The notes: generated by a model from the letters alone, not told the origin. A DNA stretch of 64,000 nt from Niallia sp. Man26 (GCF_022049065.2 NZ_CP095745.1:169973-233972); one strand, 5' to 3'; positions 44,439 through 52,996 are shown, counted from the first letter of the stretch. Translations and numbers: made by a program.

Positions 44439-44654
44439 TTGAATAGCCACCTTTACGATGCTTTTATTAGATGTTATTATATCATTTCTTGTTGAACTAA
44501 CCTGCCAAGATTGTTACATAAGCACGATTCCATGTTTGTCCAACTAGTGTTCTGTATTAATGTATTGCGACAAAAAATTTTCAGGGTTTTAAAGGTATTT
44601 CTCTTCTTTTATTGAATTCTGTAAATTGACTCCTATTTAAAGGTGGACTGTTCT

Positions 44655-45038
44655 ATGAATTCAATTTCTTCTCCTATTGCTTGTAAAGTAAATAATGTTT
44701 TTATCCATGTTAGTAACCTAGAAAAATCATCTGAATGGTACAGTGACTTACTTGGACTACCATTCACTAAGGACAATGTTGAATCACCTGTTTACAACAT
44801 TCCCATTACTTCTGAAACTGGACTTACTTTGGACGATCACACATTTGACCCAGAGTTTAAACTAAATCCTTCTGACCACGTTTTATTTAATTTTTTTGTT
44901 CCAAATATTGATGAAGCTTATGAATTTGTAAAAAGCAAAGGGATTACAATTGTTAGAGAAATTGAGCGAATTGGTGATTTTGCTTATTTTAACTTTAAAG
45001 ACCTAGATGGAAATGTACTAATGATTTGTAATTGCTAA
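44655..45038 (+). CDS. VOC-family (glyoxalase/dioxygenase superfamily) protein
   Basis: The ATG at 44655 has AAAGGTGG 8 bases upstream and gives 127 residues. It has the VOC start NNVFIHVSNLEKSSEWYSDL and end FAYFNFKDLDGNVLMI, with a glutamate/histidine set consistent with weak metal binding. The partner ligand is unknown. It is the only plus-strand gene in a region of minus-strand genes. Confidence 0.75.
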   Translation: MNSISSPIACKVNNVFIHVSNLEKSSEWYSDLLGLPFTKDNVESPVYNIPITSETGLTLDDHTFDPEFKLNPSDHVLFNFFVPNIDEAYEFVKSKGITIVREIERIGDFAYFNFKDLDGNVLMICNC

Positions 45039-45045
45039 CGGTCTA

Positions 45046-45080
45046 AGCTATGGTTATTTGAACCATAGCTTCTTTTTTGA
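45046..45080 (+). terminator. Terminator of the VOC gene
   Basis: AAGCTATGGTT and AACCATAGCTT form a perfect stem around a 4-base loop, followed by a T run. Confidence 0.9.
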
Positions 45081-45103
45081 CAATTATGAGTTTAAAATTT
45101 CTT

Positions 45104-45170
45104 CTTCCACAAACCTGCCATGATAGTGCTATAAAAATGGTTTAGTTATTACAGGAATGCTGCCATTTTA
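45104..45170 (-). repeat. Interspersed repeat on the minus strand at 45.1 kb
   Basis: AACCTGCCATGATAGTGC and TTATTACAGGAATGCTGCC are the reverse complements of the right block and the GGCAGCATTCC block. Confidence 0.6.
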
Positions 45171-45248
45171 GCTCCAGAAGACTCCCTATTATCTTTGATA
45201 ATCAAAAGTTTCTCTTTATGTACCCTTAGTTATTCACCTACTTAAAAA

Positions 45249-45663
45249 CTATTTAGTAAATAAATATTTATTGCTACCAGGCTGTTTCTTGATTTCATTC
45301 CAAGCTTTAATAGCTTTCTCACGACTTACTCCTTGATTCTTAGGATCTGAATAAAAATCACGAATGAATTGATTATATTCAAATTGAGGGGCTATGGTTT
45401 TCTTAAACGAAGGATTTTTCTTTAGTTCTTCCTCTTCATTCCAGGCTTTAACTACTTCACGATATGTTTTTCCAACATTTTTGGGACAACCGTCTTAAAA
45501 AAAATTCTCTTACATTTTGACTGCAACGATGGTTTTCAGTGATAACTGTATCCAAACTTAAGTTTCCTTGGGGCTGAGGCTTCTTATTCATATTTGATTT
45601 TCTCAAAGGTTTTTTAATTTCCCCTGTTCGAAGGAATGTTTCAATCCTATTGGTAATCTCTAT
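45249..45663 (-). pseudogene. Truncated SAP/DUF6434-domain gene cut by a lost IS3 element
   Basis: Read on the minus strand, the DNA encodes TNRIETFLRTGEIKKP (end of a SAP helix-extension-helix), LSLDTVITENHRCSQNVREFF, a frame change near 45495, then VGKTYREVVKAWNEEEELK, KKTIAPQFEYNQFIRDF and REKAIKAWNEIKKQPG to a stop. This is the SAP plus DUF6434 arrangement found in Bacillus, with about 15 residues deleted in the middle. The 5' part is cut off exactly at an IS3-type end (45664-45700). Confidence 0.7.
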
Positions 45664-45700
45664 TTAACTTTTTTGTGTCCAAATTATTGACTCAAATCCA
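45664..45700 (-). repeat. Orphan 37-bp end of the second IS3-family element
   Basis: These 37 bases are identical, in reverse complement, to 51184-51220, the left end of the IS3 element at 51.2 kb (TGGATTTGAGTCAATAA and onward). No transposase lies beside it. It marks an earlier insertion that truncated the SAP/DUF6434 gene and then was deleted. Confidence 0.85.
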
Positions 45701-46159
45701 ATTTTTGTTTATGTAGTTATTTAGCTCCCAAATGTCCTATTTATCTAAGAGAAAAAGGCAATTAATTCTACGTTTAATCCCCCTTTATTATTTAAAAAAA
45801 TGATCTTAAAATAGCGTTAAAGTCCTTAATATCAGCAACTACTATATTAAGGGAATTCTATTATATTTGGCTATATTTTTGAAGGATAGCAAAGGATTGG
45901 TATGTAAATGTCCTATATAAGTTCCGATAATTTATATTTCAAAAATCTATTAATTTGTAGAAGTAATCCTTAAACTAATCCCATAAAAGGCAAACGCTTC
46001 CACGAAACCAACTTACAAAATTCCGATATCAAGAATGTAGGCAGGTAACATTCTTTTTTATTTAATGGAAATAATTAAACTAGCACAGTAAGTATGTAAA
46101 TTATATCTACGATTCCTTTAACAAAGGTAATAGTGTATTAGTTTAACATTATATTTTTG
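45701..46159. other. Intergenic stretch without a supportable gene
   Basis: AT-rich DNA, presumably the far side of the lost IS3 insertion. I see no gene, RNA or repeat. AGAATGT...ACATTCTTTTTT at about 46033-46060 may be a terminator for the plus strand. Confidence 0.35.
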
Positions 46160-47194
46160 TTAAATAGGGATCTCTATTGTAAAAACAGTTCCTTTCCCTT
46201 CCTCGCTATCAATCCAAATTCTACCATTATGACTTTCGATTATATTATATGTTACCATTAGACCTAATCCAGTTCCTTCTGGTTTATTTGTAATAAATGA
46301 CTTTCCAATACTATCAATTAGTCTCCTTGGTATACCAGTTCCATTATCTCTAACGCTAATCCTCACATCATCCCTATTCTTAATTACATTAATATGTATT
46401 TTTCCGTTATCTGAAATAGATTCTATTGCATTTTTTAATAAATTTAAAAATACCTGCTTTAGTTGAGTTTTATCACCTTGAATATATATTTTTTCGGAAC
46501 ACTTTTCCAAAAAAATCTCAACATTTCTTTTAAGAGTTTTTGTCCCAAATAAATTGATAGATTCCTGTAAAATTGGTATAATATCTATCCTCCTAAAATT
46601 AGTTTGTTTAGGTTTGGATAAATGTAATAATTCATTTGTTATATTCTCGATTTGCTTAAGCTCCGTAAGAACAATATCAGCATATTCGTTTTTCGGAAAG
46701 TCATTTTTTAGCAATTGTAAAAAACCCCTTATGGATGTCAAAGGATTGCGAATTTCATGTACAATTCCTGCGGCCAATTCTCCTATTAGTGAGAGTTTCT
46801 CTGTTTGCATTATTCTATTTTGAATCTCTTTTTTTTCTGTAATGTCTTTTATTATGACCTGTGCTAATGTTTTGTCAGCATGGCTGTAAGGTGTTGCTGT
46901 AATTTCTACATCAATAATTTTTCCATCTAATTGAATCATTTTCTGTTCCATTAAAGGCACACTTTCTTTATACTCTATAACCCTCTTTAGTCGTTCTTTA
47001 CAAATTGAATGGAAATCTTTATGTAGAAACAGATCAAAACTTTGATTGATTATATCTCGTTTGGAATTTAAAGATAATAGTTCTATAGTTGCCATGTTGG
47101 CGTATACTACATTTCTATTATCAAGAACCAAATGGGAATTCAAGCTATTTTCCATTAGTTCATGAAAGTTAAGGTTATCTATTACTGCATTCAC
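46160..47194 (-). CDS. PAS-domain sensor histidine kinase (sporulation-kinase type orphan)
   Basis: The 344-residue protein has one PAS domain (residues about 8-120, DVEITATPYSHADKTLAQVII) and then the HisKA region with the phosphorylated His in GIVHEIRNPLTSIRGF. The HATPase boxes follow: N (NLLKNAIESI), G1 (DNGTGIP) and G2 (GTGLGLMV). No membrane segment or response regulator gene is present. This is the layout of orphan kinases such as KinE or KinA relatives that feed the Spo0 phosphorelay. GGGAGAGG lies ahead of the GTG start. The signal is unknown. Confidence 0.85.
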   Translation of the reverse strand: MNAVIDNLNFHELMENSLNSHLVLDNRNVVYANMATIELLSLNSKRDIINQSFDLFLHKDFHSICKERLKRVIEYKESVPLMEQKMIQLDGKIIDVEITATPYSHADKTLAQVIIKDITEKKEIQNRIMQTEKLSLIGELAAGIVHEIRNPLTSIRGFLQLLKNDFPKNEYADIVLTELKQIENITNELLHLSKPKQTNFRRIDIIPILQESINLFGTKTLKRNVEIFLEKCSEKIYIQGDKTQLKQVFLNLLKNAIESISDNGKIHINVIKNRDDVRISVRDNGTGIPRRLIDSIGKSFITNKPEGTGLGLMVTYNIIESHNGRIWIDSEEGKGTVFTIEIPI

Positions 47195-47732
47195 AAGATC
47201 TTCCTCTCCCTTAATTAATTGTCAGATTATTTATTATAATATAATTTCAAGTAGCAATAAGTAAAGGATTTATCAAATATTAATTAATACTTTGATATGC
47301 AAAGCGTAAATGCCACTACATCCGCGAAATGGGATTATTAACCAGAATAAAAATATAATACAAATGAAAGTTTCCTTTCTTCCTACAAAACTTCAGTAAG
47401 ATGGAAATTATGAGTAAATAGCTACACATAAAGAATTTTCTCTACATTAATAAATCTTAGTACAAGGCACCAAAAGCTCGTCAACTAGTGGGGATAATAT
47501 AAAGTAACAACCTGGGGTTAATGATAGCTTATTTCCTTCTTTAGGTAAAACCTACCTTTGAAATCTTAAGAATTACATTTGGGCTAGTTACTTGAATGAT
47601 TAAATAAAAAACGTGTTATTAAAAGAAAACAATAAAAGCGAACTAATTTTTATTATTTTCTTTTAAAAACCTTGTAGCATAAGATCTATAACATTCTTAA
47701 GAATTATTATTTGGGATTTTATATGTATTCTC
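47195..47732. other. Intergenic stretch without a supportable gene
   Basis: No open frame of note. An inverted repeat AAAAGAAAACAATAAAAG...TTATTATTTTCTTTT at about 47621-47667 could act as a terminator for either direction. Confidence 0.35.
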
Positions 47733-47969
47733 CTAAGTTTCAAATAACAGGATGAAAATAGACCCAATTATATAGAAACCACCTAGCAGCAACATTATAA
47801 CCGGAGCAATTTTCCTTTCTTTCATTATTTCAGTAAATCCTATAACTAAAAATAATAATCCAAGAAATAAAAACATTAAAGCCAATATTAGAGTACTACC
47901 AGTTACAGTTCCGATAAGGGCTAGTAAAGCTGCGAAAATGGCAAAAACAACTTTTAAACCTCCGGACAA
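47733..47969 (-). CDS. DUF3953-like small membrane protein, paralog 1
   Basis: The TTG at 47969 with GGAGGGG 8 bases upstream gives 78 residues, the same length as paralog 2 at 53853-54089. Three hydrophobic segments fill the protein (VFAIFAALLALIGT, LALMFLFLGLLFLVIGF, VIMLLLGGFYIIGSIFILL). A conserved hairpin lies 30 bases ahead of the start in both paralogs. Starting at 48014 would place the start inside the hairpin, so it is rejected. Function unknown. Confidence 0.65.
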   Translation of the reverse strand: MSGGLKVVFAIFAALLALIGTVTGSTLILALMFLFLGLLFLVIGFTEIMKERKIAPVIMLLLGGFYIIGSIFILLFET

Positions 47970-47996
47970 ACTATATTCCCCTCCTATACAAAAAAA

Positions 47997-48034
47997 CCTG
48001 TTACCAAAAGACATAGATGTCCCTCGGTGACAGG
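47997..48034 (-). promoter_or_regulatory. Conserved 5' leader hairpin of DUF3953 paralog 1
   Basis: CCTGTTACC and GGTGACAGG arms enclose AAAAGACATAGATGTCCCTC, which itself has a GACAT/ATGTC pair. The same structure with other bases stands at 54117-54154 ahead of paralog 2, with a shared ATGCTAACAT element about 40 bases further upstream. Compensating changes between the two copies support an RNA structure. Confidence 0.5.
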
Positions 48035-48100
48035 CTCCTCCAATTAAAGTGATATATTATCCACCATGTTAGCATATTCAGTTAAAAAGGTCTAGTTAAA

Positions 48101-48270
48101 CAACCCATTAGTCCAGTCCTCTGTTTTTGCTTTGGTAACGGGCATCTTGAGTCAACTCCGCCCTTTTTCCCTGAACCGTAGGAAGATCTCCTACCTTTCA
48201 ATTCAATAGCTACTTATTGCGCTAAAGCCCCCGATTGTTTAAGTGAATTACTTCACAAAATTATATTTAA
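48101..48270 (-). repeat. Upstream region of DUF3953 paralog 1 with repeat left block
   Basis: At 48222-48262 the minus strand reads GAAGTAATTCACTTAAACAA then TCGGGGGCTTTAGCGCAATA, the left block and centre of the interspersed repeat. Between it and the hairpin there is an open stretch reading MPVTKAKTEDWTNGLFN on the minus strand (48103-48155), with no ribosome binding site. I leave that unassigned. Confidence 0.5.
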
Positions 48271-48298
48271 ACACTTAATTTAAGCCATATTACACTCA

Positions 48299-48327
48299 TA
48301 AAAAGCAGCCATTTAATTGGCTGCTAC
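48299..48327 (-). terminator. Terminator of the 122-residue protein gene
   Basis: AAAAGCAGCCA and TGGCTGCT arms, T-rich on the minus-strand 3' side. Confidence 0.7.
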
Positions 48328-48334
48328 TCTAATT

Positions 48335-48694
48335 CTATTTATCAATTTTATATGTCATATTAACTCCACGATACGTAGATAGTGTGTATTGTGTCTGATA
48401 AACAAAACCTTCTGTATCCTTAGTATGAATTAATGGATGACAGCTTAAATTCCAACCATTAAGATGAGAGTCTTTTTCCTTATATTCATTTTTCAAATTA
48501 TTAAGTTCTTCCTGCGTGTTAACTTCAAAAACTGCAATACCACCTAGTGGTCTGTTTGCAAAATGTTCATGGTAAATTACTTTTCCTAATGCTTTGTTTT
48601 TGATCCATTCATTCAAAGCATAATTTGATCCTTTAGCGTTCAAATCTTTAGGCGCAATCCCATAAACTAAATAACATTTCTTCTTAAACATCAT
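48335..48694 (-). CDS. Hypothetical protein, possible dimeric alpha/beta-barrel (YCII/EthD-like) fold
   Basis: The ATG at 48694 (GAGGTG 8 bases upstream) gives 119 residues. The pattern CYLVYGIAPKDLNAKG, then LGKVIYHEHFANRPLGGIAVFEV and ELNNLKNEYKEKDSHLNGWN, fits a ferredoxin-like half-barrel with His residues in the cleft. The family assignment is a guess from secondary-structure pattern. It is divergently transcribed from the AraC-type regulator and is its likely target. Confidence 0.45.
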   Translation of the reverse strand: MMFKKKCYLVYGIAPKDLNAKGSNYALNEWIKNKALGKVIYHEHFANRPLGGIAVFEVNTQEELNNLKNEYKEKDSHLNGWNLSCHPLIHTKDTEGFVYQTQYTLSTYRGVNMTYKIDK

Positions 48695-48831
48695 TATTTT
48701 CACCTCAATAAATTAATACAAGTAACTTACCTTTATATTAATAATGAAGTAAAATTAAACAATAAACATTACATTAGTTGCTTTTATGAAGAGCAATTTT
48801 AGATGAAGAAAGGAGTTAAAACCTATTTAAG

Positions 48832-49650
48832 ATGATTGATTTTCACATAAAGTTACCAAACGTAAAGTTCCTACAGATTAGTGGACAAAATTGGTGTGAT
48901 TCTATTCATACACATGATGATGTTTATCAGATCTCTATCCCCATTAAAGGACAACTAAATACTGTAATAGAAAATAAAGAGACAGTTATATCATGTGGGC
49001 AATCAATTATAGCTAATCCTTTATCCGTACACGGTCATCAAATAAATAGTACTCCAAGTTCCTTTTTAATTATTGGTTTTAAAAGTGATGTGTTTAATAA
49101 CTGGGCTAAAGAAAATTTTTTAATAAAGCAAGAAATAGAATTTTCCAAAGAACAAAATCTCTTTATAAATGATTTGCAAAGCAACATGAAGTTGTGGTTA
49201 TCACCATACTTATTTAACGATAATCAATTTTCTAACACATTTTTGTATGATTTAGAAAATACTATCTTTAATTATTTATTTAAGACACTGAGGGGTAGCC
49301 AAAATAATAAAGAAATTAAACTCCAGCTATTATCTGATACATATCTGAATACTGTCTTAGATTTTATTCACTCAAATTATACAAGAGAAATTACCATTGA
49401 ACATTTATCTCAAATATCCAGACAAAGTAAATACCACTTCCTTAGAACTTTTAAGAAAACTACAAATTATACACCTCATCAATATATTTTAATATTACGT
49501 ATCAATAAGGGAAAAGAGTTATTAAAGAAGACAAATAAAACCATTTTAGAAATAGCAAATGAAGTTGGTTTTTCTTCAGAAACTCAATTTTATCGTAATT
49601 TTGTAAAACTAATGGCTTGTACACCAAGTAAATATAGAAAACAATTGTAG
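48832..49650 (+). CDS. AraC-family transcriptional regulator
   Basis: The 272-residue protein has an N-terminal cupin-like sensor (IHTHDDVYQISIPIKGQL, with metal-type histidines) and the C-terminal double HTH of AraC: ITIEHLSQISRQSKYHFLRTF and ILEIANEVGFSSETQFYRNFV, ending TPSKYRKQ. It probably binds a small molecule and controls the divergent gene at 48335-48694. AAAGGAG lies ahead of the ATG at 48832 by about 13 bases. The terminator after it lies 10 bases from the IS3 copy. Confidence 0.85.
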   Translation: MIDFHIKLPNVKFLQISGQNWCDSIHTHDDVYQISIPIKGQLNTVIENKETVISCGQSIIANPLSVHGHQINSTPSSFLIIGFKSDVFNNWAKENFLIKQEIEFSKEQNLFINDLQSNMKLWLSPYLFNDNQFSNTFLYDLENTIFNYLFKTLRGSQNNKEIKLQLLSDTYLNTVLDFIHSNYTREITIEHLSQISRQSKYHFLRTFKKTTNYTPHQYILILRINKGKELLKKTNKTILEIANEVGFSSETQFYRNFVKLMACTPSKYRKQL

Positions 49651-49651
49651 A

Positions 49652-49685
49652 AGACCCCCCTTGCAACCAAGGGGGTTCTTCTTCT
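49652..49685 (+). terminator. Terminator of the AraC-type gene
   Basis: GACCCCCCTTG and CAAGGGGGTTC arms with a 4-base loop, followed by TTCTTCTTT. Confidence 0.85.
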
Positions 49686-49775
49686 TTCGCTAAACTGTGA
49701 ATCGGCTACACTAAGTTGGACAGAATTTATAAGGGCTAGTACACTAAACATACTAACCTAAAGGAGCTTGGTACA

Positions 49776-50057
49776 ATGCCGCGCCAACGTAGAACTTTTA
49801 CAGCCGAATTTAAACTTCAATTAGTAAAGCTATATGAAAATGGAAAGTCCCGTGCGGATATCTGCCGAGAGTATGAAATCACACCATCCTCATTAGATCG
49901 TTGGATTAAAAATCATCAAGAAACAGGATCCTTTTCTGCGAAAGATAATCGTACAGAGGAAGAGAACGAGTTAATGAGATTGCGCAAAGAAAACCAACGC
50001 TTAATGATGGAGAATGACATTTTAAAGCAAGCTGCGCTGATCATGGGACGAAAATAA
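49776..50057 (+). CDS. IS3-family transposase OrfA, copy 2
   Basis: The 93-residue HTH plus leucine-zipper protein differs from copy 1 at one residue (Gln versus Pro in AEFKLQLVKL). Since a proline in a helix is the unusual state, copy 2 probably has the ancestral residue and copy 1 a mutation. Confidence 0.9.
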   Translation: MPRQRRTFTAEFKLQLVKLYENGKSRADICREYEITPSSLDRWIKNHQETGSFSAKDNRTEEENELMRLRKENQRLMMENDILKQAALIMGRK

Positions 50058-50059
50058 AT

Positions 50060-50899
50060 GTGATTCGAAATAACACACACAAATATTCAGTATCAGCAAT
50101 GTGTAACGTCCTCCATATACCCAAAAGTAGTTACTACTATCAAGCCAATTTGTGCGAAAAAGAAGCCCATGAAAGAGAAGAAGTGGAGCTTTCCAATGAA
50201 ATTCAACGCATTTTTAAGGGAAGTCGTTGTAACTATGGTACTCGCAAACTCAAAGTAGAGTTAAAGAAGCAAAACTGGATCGTTTCTCGTCGTCGAATCG
50301 GTCGGATTATGAAACAACTAGGCTTGGTATCGAATTATACGGTGGCACAATACAAGCCATATAAACAATCCAGTAATGAAGCTCCTACCCGAAACGAGTT
50401 AAAACGTCCATTTAACCAAGAAGAAGCATTAACAGTAGTTGTAAGTGATTTAACATACGTCCGTGTCGAGAAAAAATGGCATTACGTATGCTTATTTGTC
50501 GATCTTTTCAACCGAGAAATTATCGGCTATAGTGCTGGTCCAAATAAGACAGCTGACCTGGTATATAAAGCATTGGCAAGCATTAAAGGTAACTTGCATA
50601 ACATTCAAATGTTTCATACAGACCGAGGAAAAGAGTTTGATAATAAACTACTTTCCGAGGCTTTAGAAACATTTGGGATTCAAAGATCTTTGAGTACAAA
50701 GGGATGTCCATACGATAACGCCGTCGCCGAAGCCATGTTCAAAGTCTTCAAAACGGAATTCGCAAATGGAGCACATTTTACTTCTCTTGAACAGCTAAAA
50801 CTGGAATTAAATGATTATGTTCATTGGTTTAACCATATTCGAATTCATGGAACACTCGGTTACTTAACGCCAGTAGAATTCAAGAAACAGGCCTTATAA
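50060..50899 (+). CDS. IS3-family transposase OrfB, copy 2
   Basis: The 279-residue DDE transposase is identical in protein sequence to copy 1, with the three acidic residues in SDLTYV, TDRGKEF and AEAMFK. It overlaps the end of orfA closely, as expected for -1 frameshift fusion. Confidence 0.9.
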   Translation: MIRNNTHKYSVSAMCNVLHIPKSSYYYQANLCEKEAHEREEVELSNEIQRIFKGSRCNYGTRKLKVELKKQNWIVSRRRIGRIMKQLGLVSNYTVAQYKPYKQSSNEAPTRNELKRPFNQEEALTVVVSDLTYVRVEKKWHYVCLFVDLFNREIIGYSAGPNKTADLVYKALASIKGNLHNIQMFHTDRGKEFDNKLLSEALETFGIQRSLSTKGCPYDNAVAEAMFKVFKTEFANGAHFTSLEQLKLELNDYVHWFNHIRIHGTLGYLTPVEFKKQAL

Positions 50900-50957
50900 A
50901 AGTTGTCCAGTTTGGTGTTGACATTCCAGCTTCTTATTTAAAAACGAAGGAGGAGTG

Positions 50958-51115
50958 ATGCTAAAAAAAGGGGGCATTGTTACATATAAACGGAAAGAGT
51001 ATGAAATACTACATTTATATAGCAGTGGTTATGCAGAACTAAAAGAAAAAAAGAATATATCAACTTCTATAAAGTTCATTTAGTACCTCTATCACAACTC
51101 CAAAAAAGATAAATT
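50958..51115 (+). pseudogene. Small frameshifted gene between two IS3 elements
   Basis: GGAGGAG and an ATG at 50958 open LKKGGIVTYKRKEYEILHLY and SSGYAELKEKK. A few codons later the frame is lost, and VHLVPLSQLQKR follows in another frame to a stop at about 51108. The whole would be a 50-residue SH3-like small Bacillus protein of unknown function. Confidence 0.45.
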
Positions 51116-51223
51116 TATCCATTAACTAAACCTCCATTTGAGTCTTTAATAAAAAAACAAATAATAAATACTCCCATTCATTATGGATTTGAGTCAATAA
51201 TTTGGACACAAAAAAGTTAAGTA

Positions 51224-52140
51224 TTAAGCGGTTCTTCTAATCTGATCCTCCATAGCTTGAGGTGTTTGATAGCCGATGCTGCTGTGAATTCTGTTTCTGT
51301 TGTACCAGCCCTCTATAAACTGAAACATGGCCAGCTTCGCTGCCCGGTAGTCTGTGTACTGGGTATGATAGACTTCTTCTTTCTTTAATATGGCGTGAAA
51401 TGACTCTATACAGGCATTGTCATAAGGACAGCCTTTCTGACTGAAAGACTGCCTGATTCCGTATTTTTGGACATGCTGAGTAAACTCACTGCTGGTATAT
51501 TGTGAGCCAAGATCGGTATGAAGAATTAAGCCCTTTCGGGGCTTTTGAGAAAAACAGGCGTTTTGAAGTGCTTCGATCACTAATTCCGAAGTCATAAAAC
51601 GAGAAAAAGAATAGCCAACAATTTTTTTCGAATGCAGATCCAATACAGAGGCCAGATAGCACCAGCCGTCTTTTACCGTAGGAATATACGTAATATCCGC
51701 CACCCATTTCTCATTGATTGTGCAGGTAGAGAAGTCTCTTTTTAAAAGATTACCCAGCTGCACAACCTTTTCTTTTGAGGGGAAAGGACGGTATTTTTTC
51801 CTGGTAATCGAACGGATGCCTGCCTTTCTCATTAAGCGCTGGGACACGCTTCAGGCTTAAACAAACCCCGTTGTTTGATAAGGTCTTATGGATTTTCGGT
51901 GCGCCATAACGCGCCTTACTTTCCAGGTGAATCCGTTGGATTTCCTGCGTGAGTTCCTGGTTTTCCAGTTCACGTTTTGACGTCGTTTTTTCAAGGGAGC
52001 CATAGTAACTGCTTCTTGGCACGGCCAGTACTTCGCACATTTTCTGGACGGGATATTGATCCTTGTGTTCCTCGATAAAATCGATGAGCTCTGATTCGGT
52101 TACTTTTTCGCGAATATGGCCATAGCCTTTTTTAGGATTT
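51224..52140 (-). pseudogene. IS3-family transposase OrfB with internal frameshift
   Basis: Read on the minus strand, HTH_21-like PVQKMCEVLAVPRSSYYGS and RIHLESKARYGAPKIHKTL lie in one frame to about 51850. There one base is gained or lost, and RLMRKAGIRSITRKKY, WVADITYIPTV (Asp), LHTDLGSQYTSSEF (Asp) and NACIESFHAILKKE (Glu) continue in the next frame to the stop at 51224. All DDE residues are present but the protein cannot be made whole, so the element is inactive on its own. Confidence 0.85.
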
Positions 52141-52384
52141 CTACCTCCTGTTTTAACCGAAGGTTTTCTTTCTGAATCTCGGCTAACTCTTTTGGTGTCA
52201 GCGCCTCTTTTTCTGAACCAATAGGGGTAAAGTCTTTCACCCATTTATAAATCGTTACTTCTGATACGCCATATTCGCTGCTTAATTCTTTAACCGGGCT
52301 GCCGGAATGATACAAATCCACAATCGTTTTCTTAAAATCATCGTTATATTTTTTGCCTGCAGGTTTACGTTCCAATTCGGACAC
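52100..52384 (-). CDS. IS3-family transposase OrfA of the second element
   Basis: The 94-residue protein has an HTH (PVKELSSEYGVSEVTIYKWV) and a coiled-coil (AEIQKENLRLKQEVEILKKA). It ends FAKK at an A-rich stretch suited to -1 frameshifting into orfB. Intact. Confidence 0.9.
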   Translation of the reverse strand: MSELERKPAGKKYNDDFKKTIVDLYHSGSPVKELSSEYGVSEVTIYKWVKDFTPIGSEKEALTPKELAEIQKENLRLKQEVEILKKAMAIFAKK

Positions 52385-52447
52385 ATCCTCTCAAAATAAT
52401 TGTAAGGACTTAATTAAATTGTGTCCATGAAACTATACTAACTCCAA

Positions 52448-52930
52448 TTATTTGTTTTTTACTTTCTCCTTATCTAAATGTTCCATTCTTTTTATCAATT
52501 TATAAAACTGTAAAAGTATTAGAAAAAGTAAAATATCGATAATTGCAGAATATCTTAATTTCCACCATCCATAATGAAAAAATCCCCATGGCTCGGGCAG
52601 CAAGGTGAGTCCTTCATAAACTAAAATACCAATAACCCATAAAGTAATGTAAAAAAATTGCTTCCATTTCTTTTCATAGTAAGGATACCAATTTAGAAAC
52701 ATCATGTTAACTGATGGAATAAGTAGTGTATGAGCTAAAATTCCTACCCAATCAACTTCCTGATTGAAATACCAATAACCTTTATACTTGATTTCCACAA
52801 AAATATCAAAAATATTTTGAAATGCAATTGTAAAGGTCCAAATATTTAAAATTTGAACATTGGACAACTTAGTACAATATTTAAAGGCAATAGTATTGAA
52901 TAGTATAATGGAAAAAATTAGTCCTATCAT
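52448..52930 (-). CDS. CBO0543-family membrane protein
   Basis: This 160-residue protein has four to five membrane helices and the aromatic motifs of the CBO0543 family: FVEIKYKGYWYFNQEVDW, LPEPWGFFHYGWWKLRYS. It ends in a charged tail. AAAGGAA lies ahead of the ATG. The IS3 element's target site lies at its 3' end, so only the last bases border the insertion. Members are found beside germination genes in spore formers; function unknown. Three related genes follow in this window. Confidence 0.65.
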   Translation of the reverse strand: MIGLIFSIILFNTIAFKYCTKLSNVQILNIWTFTIAFQNIFDIFVEIKYKGYWYFNQEVDWVGILAHTLLIPSVNMMFLNWYPYYEKKWKQFFYITLWVIGILVYEGLTLLPEPWGFFHYGWWKLRYSAIIDILLFLILLQFYKLIKRMEHLDKEKVKNK

Positions 52931-52996
52931 GTTTATTTTCCTTTAGTATCCAAATTATAAAAATATTGGTTTATATCTTTATTTGGTAATTATATC

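Larger units (their letters stand above)
41685..44509 (-). repeat. Inverted, decayed copy of segment 35236-36942
   Basis: Read on the minus strand it has, in the same order, the DUF2716 gene, its terminator, the next gene and the full intergenic repeat. A foreign block at 42213-43630 (IS21-type) replaces about 310 bp of the second gene. Point changes and a frameshift affect the DUF2716 copy. Confidence 0.85.
49698..50928 (+). mobile_element. IS3-family insertion sequence, copy 2 (1231 bp)
   Basis: Same ends, length and gene content as copy 1 at 19186-20416, in opposite orientation. Left end TGAATCGGCTACACTAAG, right end complement of TGGAATGTCAACACC. No target duplication is visible. Two nearly identical inverted copies 29 kb apart could invert the DNA between them by recombination. 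Confidence 0.9.
51184..52446 (-). mobile_element. Second IS3-family element (1263 bp) with ATTA target duplication
   Basis: The ends form an imperfect inverted repeat of about 40 bp: TGGATTTGAGTC... at 51184 and the complement of TGGAGTTAGTAT... at 52446, both with GGACACAA 20 bases in. ATTA flanks both sides (51180-51183 and 52447-52450), a 4-bp target duplication. This proves the boundaries. It is a different IS3 group from the 1231-bp element and more GC-rich. Confidence 0.9.

Noticed and set aside
48103..48155. 17-codon peptide MPVTKAKTEDWTNGLFN on the minus strand
   Set aside because: It has no ribosome binding site and lies within a leader region with repeat sequence, so translation cannot be supported.
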